From Ralstonia thomasii (GTDB taxonomy: Bacteria; Pseudomonadota; Gammaproteobacteria; Burkholderiales; Burkholderiaceae): DNA of 64,000 bases. This document shows, piece by piece, positions 57,337 to 64,000 of this stretch; positions within the stretch are counted from its first letter, which is position 1, and every line of letters begins with the position of its first letter. The stretch lies in NCBI RefSeq assembly GCF_958405895.1, contig NZ_CATZAR010000008.1. The stretch is one strand, 5' to 3'. Both the position numbers and the translations under genes were made by a program. A model generated the notes under the pieces. The model was not told the DNA's origin. It searched no databases and worked only from the letters and a program-made list of their open reading frames with translations.

Positions 57337-59859
57337 TCACGGCTGGGCGTCGAAGGCGCCGGTGGCCGTTGCCAGGGGTTCCACTTCCTGTGCGGAAGAC
57401 CAGTACCGCGGCCGCATTTTGCGCGCGGTCTGGATGTCCAGCACATCGCCGTCGGTCTGAATGACGACGGCACCGGTCTTGTCCGTGCGCAACCCGTCGA
57501 TGTCGCGCGCTACGTAGCGCTGCCAAATCTGCGGATGCGGATGTCCGTACCGATTGCGGTAGCCGACCTGGAAAACCGCCACTTGCGGAGAAACCGCGTT
57601 CAGGAACGCGCCGCTGGAGCTTGTCTTGCTGCCGTGATGAGGCACAAGCAAGATGTCTGCCATCAGTCGCTCAGGCGTTTCTGCGTCGATCAGCGCGCTT
57701 TCCTGGGCGGCTTCGATATCGCCGGTCAGCAAGGCGGCGTGGCGGCCATTGGCGATACGCAGCACACAACTGCGGGCGTTGCTGGACACGCGCTCGCTTT
57801 CAGCCGGCAAACGCCGCGGGTGCAGCACCTCAAAGACAACGCCGTCCCACGTCCATGCTTGCCCAGCCAAACAATCGGCAAAACCGATGTTGTTGGCATC
57901 GGCCGTGCCGCGCAGGGCGTGCCCCGGAGGCAAAGACGCCAACATGGTGCGCACCGGCACCGCGCCGATCACCGTTTCGGTGCCACCGGCGTGGTCGTTG
58001 TCTTCGTGGCTGACGGCAAGCGTGTCGAGCGCTTCCACGCCATGTGCTCGCAGATAGGGAGCGATGACGCGGGCGGCGGCATCGGCATGGTCGCCGTAGC
58101 GCGGGCCGGTGTCGAACAGCAGGCGATGGTTGGCCGTTTCAACCAAGGCCGCAGCGCCCTGGCCGATGTCGAACGCGACGAGCCGGAATTCGCCAGGCGA
58201 TGGCAATGGCTCGCGCGCCAGTACCAACGGCAAGAGGAGCAAGGCACCCTGAGCGCGCCACACCCATGCGCGCAAGCCACCCGGCACCAGCAATAGCGCC
58301 ACCGCAACCATCGACAGCAACACTGCCCACATGGGTCCAACCGGCGCAACCCACACAGACCAGCGCGGCTTCGCCAGCCATTCAAGCCATACGACCAGCC
58401 ACCGGAAGCTCGCTTCGGCCAACATCAGCACTGGCTGCGCTAGCGGGTCCGGGAGAGCCGCGCCGATCAGCGCCAGCGGTGTCGTCATGAAACTCACCGC
58501 GGGAATCGCCAGCCCATTCGCCGCAGCAGAGACGACCGACGTCTGCTGGAACAGCAGCAAAGTCAAAGGCAATAGCCCGAATGTGACCGCGAACTGAATC
58601 CGCGTACCGCCAGCGAGCGCACGGCGCGTGCGTTCGACCCAGCCATCTGGGTTGTCACTGCGATGGCCATCGAGCGCCATCTGCGCGGCGATGAAGATGA
58701 TCGCCACCGCGCCGAACGACAGCCAGAACCCCGCCGACATGACGGCCCACGGGTCCACCACCGCCACCACGGCCGCCGCCCAGCACAGCGACAGGCTGGC
58801 GGGCACATTCCGATCGGTCAGCCGGGCGATGGCTACGGTGGAGAGCATCAGCAGCGTGCGCTGCGCCGGCACGCCCATCCCGACGAGCAGGCAGTAGGCG
58901 AACGCAGCCAGCATGGCCGCGATGGCGCCTGCGCGCGGGGCCGGCATGCGCAGCGGCAACGGCGTACGCAGCCAGCGCGCCAGCCAGAACGAGCGACGCC
59001 ACAGCGCCATCCACAACGCTGCAAACAGCCCGGCGATCATCGTGATGTGCAGCCCCGAAATGCTGACGAGGTGGCTGATGCCGGTGCGGCGGAACAGGTC
59101 CCAGTCGTCGGGAGCGATGCCGCTCTGGTCGCCCACCACCAGGGCGACAATGACAGCCGCGTAGCGCCCATCGGGCAGGGCATCGAGGATGTGGCGCCGC
59201 ACGCTGGCACGCCAGCGCTCCACGCCAATTCCGAAACCGGCGCTCGCCTCGCCAAGCGCGATGTTCTGCGCGCGCTTGCCTGTACGCACATAGCCGACGG
59301 CCCGGATGTTGTCGGCCAGCATCGCGTATTCGCCATCGAAGCCGCCGGGGTTGGTCAGGCTGTGCGGGCGCTTTAGGCGCAGCGTCAGTTGCCAGCGTTG
59401 GCCGGGCTGCAGATCGGGGATGCCAGCGCGTCGGTCCGGCTTCGCATCTTCCTCGCCCACGTTGCCCCACGTGCGTGGGCCATACCAGGACAGGCGCACG
59501 CGGGGCGGCACGGTATCACCCGCATTGCTGGATTCGATGTGAAAGAGAAAGCGCGTGGCGTCATCACCGGTCTGCGGCAACTCAGCCACCACGCCGGTCG
59601 CTATGATGTCCTTGCCTTCGCACGCGGGGCTGAGTGCCACCGCCATGCGCTGCTGCGCACGCCAATCGCTCCAGCCAAAGCCCGCCGCGATGGTGCTGGC
59701 GACGAGCAACACAGGAAACAGCATCAGCCGACGCCGCGTGGCACCGGCCAGCGACAGACAGAGCACCAGCACGCCAAGCGGCAGCCACACCGGCAGCAGC
59801 GTCGCCTGCATCTGCAATGCCACGCAGCCGGCAACAAAGCCGATCAACCCGAGACGCAT
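57337..59859 (-). CDS. comEC: DNA internalisation competence protein ComEC/Rec2
   Basis: 840-residue polytopic inner-membrane channel for transforming DNA. An N-terminal membrane-embedded OB-like DUF4131 region (about 20-200) is followed by the Competence domain with many helices (GDQSGIAPDDWDLFRRTGISHLVSISGLHITMIAGL) and a C-terminal metallo-beta-lactamase-like domain (FRLVAFDIGQGAAALVETAN, VSHEDNDHAGGTE, LLVPHHGSKTSSSGAFL). Natural competence is known in Ralstonia. It starts 9 bp after tatD stops, so they may share a transcript. The reading frame is intact. Confidence 0.94.
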   Translation of the reverse strand: MRLGLIGFVAGCVALQMQATLLPVWLPLGVLVLCLSLAGATRRRLMLFPVLLVASTIAAGFGWSDWRAQQRMAVALSPACEGKDIIATGVVAELPQTGDDATRFLFHIESSNAGDTVPPRVRLSWYGPRTWGNVGEEDAKPDRRAGIPDLQPGQRWQLTLRLKRPHSLTNPGGFDGEYAMLADNIRAVGYVRTGKRAQNIALGEASAGFGIGVERWRASVRRHILDALPDGRYAAVIVALVVGDQSGIAPDDWDLFRRTGISHLVSISGLHITMIAGLFAALWMALWRRSFWLARWLRTPLPLRMPAPRAGAIAAMLAAFAYCLLVGMGVPAQRTLLMLSTVAIARLTDRNVPASLSLCWAAAVVAVVDPWAVMSAGFWLSFGAVAIIFIAAQMALDGHRSDNPDGWVERTRRALAGGTRIQFAVTFGLLPLTLLLFQQTSVVSAAANGLAIPAVSFMTTPLALIGAALPDPLAQPVLMLAEASFRWLVVWLEWLAKPRWSVWVAPVGPMWAVLLSMVAVALLLVPGGLRAWVWRAQGALLLLPLVLAREPLPSPGEFRLVAFDIGQGAAALVETANHRLLFDTGPRYGDHADAAARVIAPYLRAHGVEALDTLAVSHEDNDHAGGTETVIGAVPVRTMLASLPPGHALRGTADANNIGFADCLAGQAWTWDGVVFEVLHPRRLPAESERVSSNARSCVLRIANGRHAALLTGDIEAAQESALIDAETPERLMADILLVPHHGSKTSSSGAFLNAVSPQVAVFQVGYRNRYGHPHPQIWQRYVARDIDGLRTDKTGAVVIQTDGDVLDIQTARKMRPRYWSSAQEVEPLATATGAFDAQP

Positions 59860-59868
59860 GTGCGGGCG

Positions 59869-60681
59869 TCAGGCTTGCAGGAGCGCTTCCAGGCGGGGAA
59901 TGGCGTCGATGCTGTTGCGGCGCGCCTGGTAGGCCAGCGCCTCAATGGAGATGCCGCGCAGTTGCGCCATCGCATCGGCAATGCGCGCGACTTCCGTGGG
60001 TACATTGCGCACACCGCCCTGCTCCCCGAATTGATCATCGGCCAGCCAGGCTGGCGCGAGGTCAGGCGCGTCGGTTTCCAGCACGATCGACTCGATCGGC
60101 AATTCCTGCGCCAGCCGACGCACGCGATTGGCGCGCGAAAAGGTAAAGACGCCGCCAAACCCCAGCTTGAAACCGGAATCGACAAAGCGATGCGCCTGTT
60201 CCGGGCTGCCGTTGAACGCATGCGCAATGCCGCGTACACCCGCCTTGGCCGCGGCGCTCTGTACCTGATCTTGCGACTTGCGCACGTGCATCAGCACAGG
60301 CAGGTCGAATTCGCGAGCGATGCGCAGTTGCGCACGGAACACGGCGTTCTGCCGTTCAATGTCGTAGTTGGGAATGAAGAAATCGAGGCCGATCTCGCCG
60401 ACCGCCACAAAGCGCGGGTCGTCCATTGACGCGGCGACTTGGCGGCGCAGCTCGAGGAGGTCCTCTTCACTGGCCTGCGCGGCGTAGATCGGATGGATGC
60501 CCAGCGCATAACTGCAACCGGCATGCCGATGTGCCAGCGCCCGCACCGCGTCGAAATTCCAGCGTGCCACCGCCGGCACGACGATGTGGTTGACACCCGC
60601 TGCATGCGCCTGCGCGACGACCGCATCACGGTCGGCATCAAAGTCGCTGGCATCGAGGTGGCAATGGGTATCGATCCACAT
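59869..60681 (-). CDS. tatD: TatD family metal-dependent DNase/hydrolase
   Basis: 270-residue TIM-barrel hydrolase. MWIDTHCHLDASDFDAD provides the HxH ligands (His6, His8), VGEIGLDFF the Glu, LPVLMHVRKSQDQ and GIAHAFNGSPEQAHRF two His, and LETDAPDLAP the Asp. TatD proteins are 3'-5' exonucleases or deoxyribonucleases acting in DNA repair and quality control. Length fits (260). It is upstream of comEC in the same direction, 9 bp away, suggesting shared DNA processing. Confidence 0.9.
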   Translation of the reverse strand: MWIDTHCHLDASDFDADRDAVVAQAHAAGVNHIVVPAVARWNFDAVRALAHRHAGCSYALGIHPIYAAQASEEDLLELRRQVAASMDDPRFVAVGEIGLDFFIPNYDIERQNAVFRAQLRIAREFDLPVLMHVRKSQDQVQSAAAKAGVRGIAHAFNGSPEQAHRFVDSGFKLGFGGVFTFSRANRVRRLAQELPIESIVLETDAPDLAPAWLADDQFGEQGGVRNVPTEVARIADAMAQLRGISIEALAYQARRNSIDAIPRLEALLQA

Positions 60682-60765
60682 GGTCGGTTCAGCATTGGGG
60701 AAAGCGGCAACCTACCGGAAAGCGCGGTCTTGTGGAATCCGCCTTTTCCGATCATGCCGGCCGGC

Positions 60766-61494
60766 TTAGCGCTCCTGGTGCAGATGGCCGTCCCGCAGGC
60801 GGAAGATGCGGTCGCAGCGGCCGGCCAGTTCGATATCGTGCGTGACGATGACAAAGCTCGTGCCCAGCGTGCGCGTGAGTTCCAGCATCAGGTCAAACAC
60901 TTCACCAGCGGTGTGATCGTCAAGGTTGCCGGTAGGCTCGTCAGCCAGCACGCAAGCCGGAGACCCGACCAGCGCGCGCGCAATCGCCACGCGCTGACGC
61001 TCGCCGCCGGACAGCTCACCCGGACGGTGTGCCGTGCGCGGGCCCAGACCCACGCGTTCGAGCATCGCCTGTGCGGTGTGGCGCGCTTGCGCTTCTTCCA
61101 CGCCCCGGATACGCAGTGGCATCGCGACGTTGTCCAGCGCGGTGAATTCGGGCAGCAGATGGTGGAACTGATAGACAAAGCCCAGCGCCTGGTTGCGCAA
61201 CGTGTTGCGCTCGCGCTCTTTCATGGCGGTGAAGGGCTTGCCGAGCAGAGAGACGCGGCCCGACGTCGGCTCATCCAGCCCGCCCAGCACATGCAGCAGC
61301 GTGCTCTTGCCCGAACCGGAGGCGCCGACGATGGCGACCTTCTCGCCCACGCCGATGCGGATATCCACGCCCTTGAGCACGTCGACGTTCAACCCGCCCT
61401 GGCGGAACGACTTGGACAGCCCTTCGGCTTGCACCACCCCACCCTGCGGCGCCGCGGCAGGCGCTTCCATCGAAGTCATGACGGCCTCACTCAT
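60766..61494 (-). CDS. lolD: Lipoprotein-releasing ABC transporter ATPase LolD
   Basis: 242-residue ATPase that powers extraction of outer-membrane lipoproteins by LolC/E from the inner membrane. Walker A GASGSGKST is at 57-65, then LPEFTALDNVAMPL, signature LSGGERQRVAIARAL and Walker B CVLADEPTGNLD. ATP-binding core and length match LolD (E. coli 233). The start at 61494 overlaps the lolC stop by 8 bp; a start five codons further in (Met6) is possible. Confidence 0.95.
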   Translation of the reverse strand: MSEAVMTSMEAPAAAPQGGVVQAEGLSKSFRQGGLNVDVLKGVDIRIGVGEKVAIVGASGSGKSTLLHVLGGLDEPTSGRVSLLGKPFTAMKERERNTLRNQALGFVYQFHHLLPEFTALDNVAMPLRIRGVEEAQARHTAQAMLERVGLGPRTAHRPGELSGGERQRVAIARALVGSPACVLADEPTGNLDDHTAGEVFDLMLELTRTLGTSFVIVTHDIELAGRCDRIFRLRDGHLHQER

Positions 61495-62737
61495 AGCGCA
61501 GTGCCTCCGCCGGATTCACGCGCGAAGCGTGCCAGCTTGGATACAGCGTCGCCACCGACGCGAGGATGAAGGAAATGACGCCAATGGTTGCAATGTCGTT
61601 CACGCGGGGGTCCGAGGGCAGTTCGCTGATGAAATAGATGTCACGCGGCAGGAATTGCACGTGGAAAAGACGCTCGATGAAAGGGACGATCACGTCGATG
61701 TTGTAAGCGATGAGCGTGCCGAAGCCGACCCCCAGCAATGTGCCGATGAACCCGATCGCAACGCCCTGCACGATGAAGATCTTCATGATCGACGCGGGTT
61801 GTGCGCCCATGGTGCGCAGGATGGCGATGTCGGCCTGCTTGTCCGTCACCGTCATCACCAGCGTTGACACCAGGTTGAACGCGGCCACGGCGATGATCAG
61901 CGTGAGGATGATGAACATCATCTTCTTCTCGGTCTTCACGGCGGCAAACCAGTTGCGGTTCTGGCGCGACCAGTCGCGGATGTACAGCTCGCCGGACAAC
62001 GTGCGCGACAGCGCTTCGGCCACCTGCGGGGCGCGGTCCATGTCGACCAGCTTCAGACGCACGCCGGTCGGGCCATCGAGGCGGAACAGTCGTTCGGCGT
62101 CTTCCATGTTGACGAGTGCGAGGGAGCTGTCGAACTCGTAGTGGCCCGACTCGAAGATGCCCGTCACCGTGAACTGCTTCAGGCGCGGCAACACGCCCGC
62201 CGGCGTGATGGTGCCCTGCGGCGCCACCAGCGTGACCTTGTCTCCCTGATGCACGCCCAGGCCGTTGGCCAGCTGGCTGCCCAGGGCGATGCCGAATTCG
62301 CCGGGTTTCAGATCGTCGATCGAGCCCGATTTGAAATCCTTGGCAATGTCCGACACCTTCGGCTCGTCCGCCGGCGACACGCCGCGCAGCAGCACGCCGC
62401 GCACCGCCTCGTCGCGCGTGATCATGGCCTGTGCGCCCACGTAGGGCGCCGCGCCGATGACTTCCTTGTTCTGCATCGCCTCATTGGCGGTACGCTGCCA
62501 GTCCGGCAGGCTGTTCGGCGCCATCACTTCGATATGCGCCAGCACCGACAGCATGCGGTCTCGCACTTCCTTCTGGAAGCCGTTCATGACCGAAAGCACG
62601 ATGATCAGCGCCGCCACCCCCAGCGCAATGCCGAGCATGGAGATGAGCGAAATGAAAGAGATGAAGCTATTGCGGCTGGCGCGCTTGCTTGCGCGCGTAT
62701 ACCGCCAGCCGATCTGCCATTCGTATGGAAGTTTCAA
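61487..62737 (-). CDS. lolC: Lipoprotein-releasing ABC transporter permease LolC/E, TTG start
   Basis: 416-residue inner-membrane permease with one N-terminal helix, a large periplasmic domain (about 50-265) and three C-terminal helices (FIILTLIIAVAAFNLVSTLVM, FIVQGVAIGFIGTLLGVGFGTLI and GVISFILASVATLYPSWHASRVNPAEAL, the last with the usual ending). It uses a single LolC/E-type permease, probably as a homodimer (LolF-like), as no second copy is adjacent. The start is TTG at 62737, giving KLPYEWQIGWRYTRASKRASRNSF, the family opening; the longer GTG start at 62773 is not supported. It is divergent from the next gene. Confidence 0.93.
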   Translation of the reverse strand: MKLPYEWQIGWRYTRASKRASRNSFISFISLISMLGIALGVAALIIVLSVMNGFQKEVRDRMLSVLAHIEVMAPNSLPDWQRTANEAMQNKEVIGAAPYVGAQAMITRDEAVRGVLLRGVSPADEPKVSDIAKDFKSGSIDDLKPGEFGIALGSQLANGLGVHQGDKVTLVAPQGTITPAGVLPRLKQFTVTGIFESGHYEFDSSLALVNMEDAERLFRLDGPTGVRLKLVDMDRAPQVAEALSRTLSGELYIRDWSRQNRNWFAAVKTEKKMMFIILTLIIAVAAFNLVSTLVMTVTDKQADIAILRTMGAQPASIMKIFIVQGVAIGFIGTLLGVGFGTLIAYNIDVIVPFIERLFHVQFLPRDIYFISELPSDPRVNDIATIGVISFILASVATLYPSWHASRVNPAEALRYE

Positions 62738-62808
62738 AGGGGGTTCCCCGTGGGTGTGATTTGTCCAGCTCACTGGCCGACAAGCCGGAAGTTTACAATC
62801 TCGGAGCC

Positions 62809-63888
62809 ATGATTCCTGAACTCACCCTGATTGTCCCGTTTTGCGCGGCCGCTGCCGAGGTGGCGGATGACGCTTACCGTCAATTGACCTTGCCGGGCCT
62901 GGAAAGGTTGCTCGCGCGTGCGCGCGAAACGGAACGCGAGCGCCACGACGACGCCTACCTGCCCACGCTGCCGCACGAGCGCTGGCTGGCCAAGCATGCC
63001 GGGCTACCGATCTCTCCACTGCCGTCGGCGCCATACATGCGCCTGGCGGACGGCGGCACCGCCGACACGCGCACCTGGGCCTGCCTGCAGCCGGTCCACA
63101 TCCACGCCGCCCGAGACCATCTGGTGATGCTCGACCCGGCCCAGCTGCGCCTGGAAGCCGCCGACGCCGACGCGCTGCGCGCCGCCATCGCCCCCCTGGT
63201 TTCTGAGATGGGCATCACGCTCGATGCCACGCACGCCGCGCGCTGGTACGTCGCCGATTCGCCCTTTGGCGACCTCATTGCCGCCGCGCCGCAGCGCGCC
63301 ACCGGCCACAACATCGACATCTGGATGCACAAGGGCGAGCAGGAGCGCGCTTGGCGCAAGTTCCAGAACGAGATCCAGATGACGTGGTACGACCACCCCG
63401 TCAATCAGACGCGCGAGGCGCGCGGCCTGCTGCCGGTCAACTCGGTCTGGCTATTCGGCCAGGGCGCGCTGGTCGATGCCCGCCCCATTGCCGAGCGCAT
63501 GATCGGCGCTGATCCGTTCTTCGCCGGCCTGTGTCACGCCGGCAACGCCACCGAACTCTGCGCTGAAACGCTGGCCGCCGTGCCGTTCGACGACACGAGC
63601 GCCGCCGCGCTGCTGGGCGACGCCGGCAAGCCGTATCTCTCCGCCGACTGGTACGACTGGATCGAAACCCTGCGCGCCTACGATCGCGACTGGTTTGCCC
63701 CCGCCGCCGATGCGCTGGCCGACGGCCGCATCGATGCCGTCTCGCTCGTGCTGACCGGCGACTCGCACTACGCACATTACCGCGTCACCCGCCGCGAACT
63801 CGCCAATGGCCCGTTCGGCTGGCTGCGCCGCTTCAGTCGCCCGCGCAGCTTGCGCGACGCGCTGTCCCCGCTTTCCATGGCCGCTTGA
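62809..63888 (+). CDS. Phosphoglycerate-mutase-like protein encoded upstream of recJ
   Basis: 359-residue protein of the regulatory group found next to recJ in betaproteobacteria, sometimes annotated as cofactor-independent phosphoglycerate mutase-like. It lacks a clear catalytic Ser or full metal motif set; visible conserved parts are LPTLPHERWLAKHAGLP, NIDIWMHKGEQERAWRKFQNEIQMTWYDHPVNQTREARGLLPVNSVWLFGQGA and LVLTGDSHYAHYRVTRREL, ending in a basic tail. The start at 62809 has GGAG close by. It is 12 bp before recJ and thus co-transcribed. True function unknown. Confidence 0.78.
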   Translation: MIPELTLIVPFCAAAAEVADDAYRQLTLPGLERLLARARETERERHDDAYLPTLPHERWLAKHAGLPISPLPSAPYMRLADGGTADTRTWACLQPVHIHAARDHLVMLDPAQLRLEAADADALRAAIAPLVSEMGITLDATHAARWYVADSPFGDLIAAAPQRATGHNIDIWMHKGEQERAWRKFQNEIQMTWYDHPVNQTREARGLLPVNSVWLFGQGALVDARPIAERMIGADPFFAGLCHAGNATELCAETLAAVPFDDTSAAALLGDAGKPYLSADWYDWIETLRAYDRDWFAPAADALADGRIDAVSLVLTGDSHYAHYRVTRRELANGPFGWLRRFSRPRSLRDALSPLSMAA

Positions 63889-63900
63889 GCCTGATCCTGC

Positions 63901-64000
63901 ATGACCCGCATCGCTGTCCGCTCACATTCCGCTGACGCCGCCACCACGCTGGCCGGCCACGGCATCCATCCTGTCCTGGCGCGCATCCTCGCTGCCCGGG
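63901..64000 (+). CDS. recJ: Single-stranded-DNA exonuclease RecJ, N-terminal fragment (partial)
   Basis: The first 33 codons (MTRIAVRSHSADAATT, then LAGHGIHPVLARILAAR) match the start of RecJ, where the segment HPVLARILAAR is conserved just before the DHH domain. RecJ is the 5'-3' exonuclease of the RecF and mismatch repair pathways. It follows the mutase-like gene by 12 bp. The gene continues beyond the window edge. Confidence 0.85.
   Translation, partial: MTRIAVRSHSADAATTLAGHGIHPVLARILAAR

Overview
The window is 64 kb of a high-GC, gene-dense chromosome. It reads as the core genome of a betaproteobacterium of the Burkholderiaceae, most likely Ralstonia. This is an inference from gene order (kdsA after pyrG with eno and ftsB downstream, dapA-bamC, tandem cyclophilins followed by lpxH, a phosphoglycerate-mutase-like gene before recJ) and protein style, not from a database match. 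Housekeeping genes dominate. There is no prophage, CRISPR array or rRNA operon; the only mobile DNA is one end of an IS3-type element at the left edge.

Layout. 1-101: end of an insertion sequence abutting a terminator. 169-6804: an NlpC/P60 cell-wall peptidase and a yejABEF-type peptide importer, transcribed leftward. 7115-14409: fabI, tRNA-Ser(GCU), lysC, and a leftward run cysS, AlkA-like glycosylase, accA, tilS. 14663-17299: rightward TPR protein, two cyclophilins and lpxH. 17322-22692: cysE, trmJ, suhB, a two-lipoprotein operon and a GATase-MOSC pair. 22705-26451: two chemoreceptors ending in the xWETF tether, with a candidate sigma-28 promoter upstream. 26689-33702: LysR regulator, mutS, a degenerate phosphoesterase, a head-to-head SlyD/RoxA pair and a small Ala/Pro-rich lipoprotein. 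33859-40970: leftward dapA-bamC-MBL hydrolase and rnm-yciO-M50 protease-trpS-methyltransferase blocks. 41121-47159: ferredoxin-NADP reductase, DUF4166/DUF393 pair, hydrolase, DUF455 ferritin-like protein, gamma-carbonic-anhydrase-like protein, hslO and a lipoprotein. 47217-51902: pyrG-kdsA-DUF1330-eno-ftsB. 51994-57231: circularly permuted ATP-grasp, alpha-E, transglutaminase-like and Anbu proteasome-like genes plus an alpha/beta hydrolase. 57337-64000: comEC, tatD, lolD, lolC, then divergently a phosphoglycerate-mutase-like gene and recJ.

The strongest candidate for a poorly understood system is the Anbu block: a probable peptide ligase, a helical partner, a papain-like transglutaminase-fold enzyme and an ancestral proteasome-like protease in one operon, with an extra hydrolase at the end. 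At the DNA level the most informative sites are: a strong intrinsic terminator inside the first codons of lpxH; slyD and roxA start codons 11 bp apart, each promoter apparently lying inside the other gene; a perfect GAACGATCGTTC operator just downstream of a TATAAT box before an alpha/beta hydrolase; an 18-bp palindrome in the leader of the small lipoprotein; and a 9-bp hairpin before the GTG start of the transglutaminase gene. Start codons were moved from the longest frame where family length, Shine-Dalgarno sites or 4-bp ATGA overlaps argued for it.
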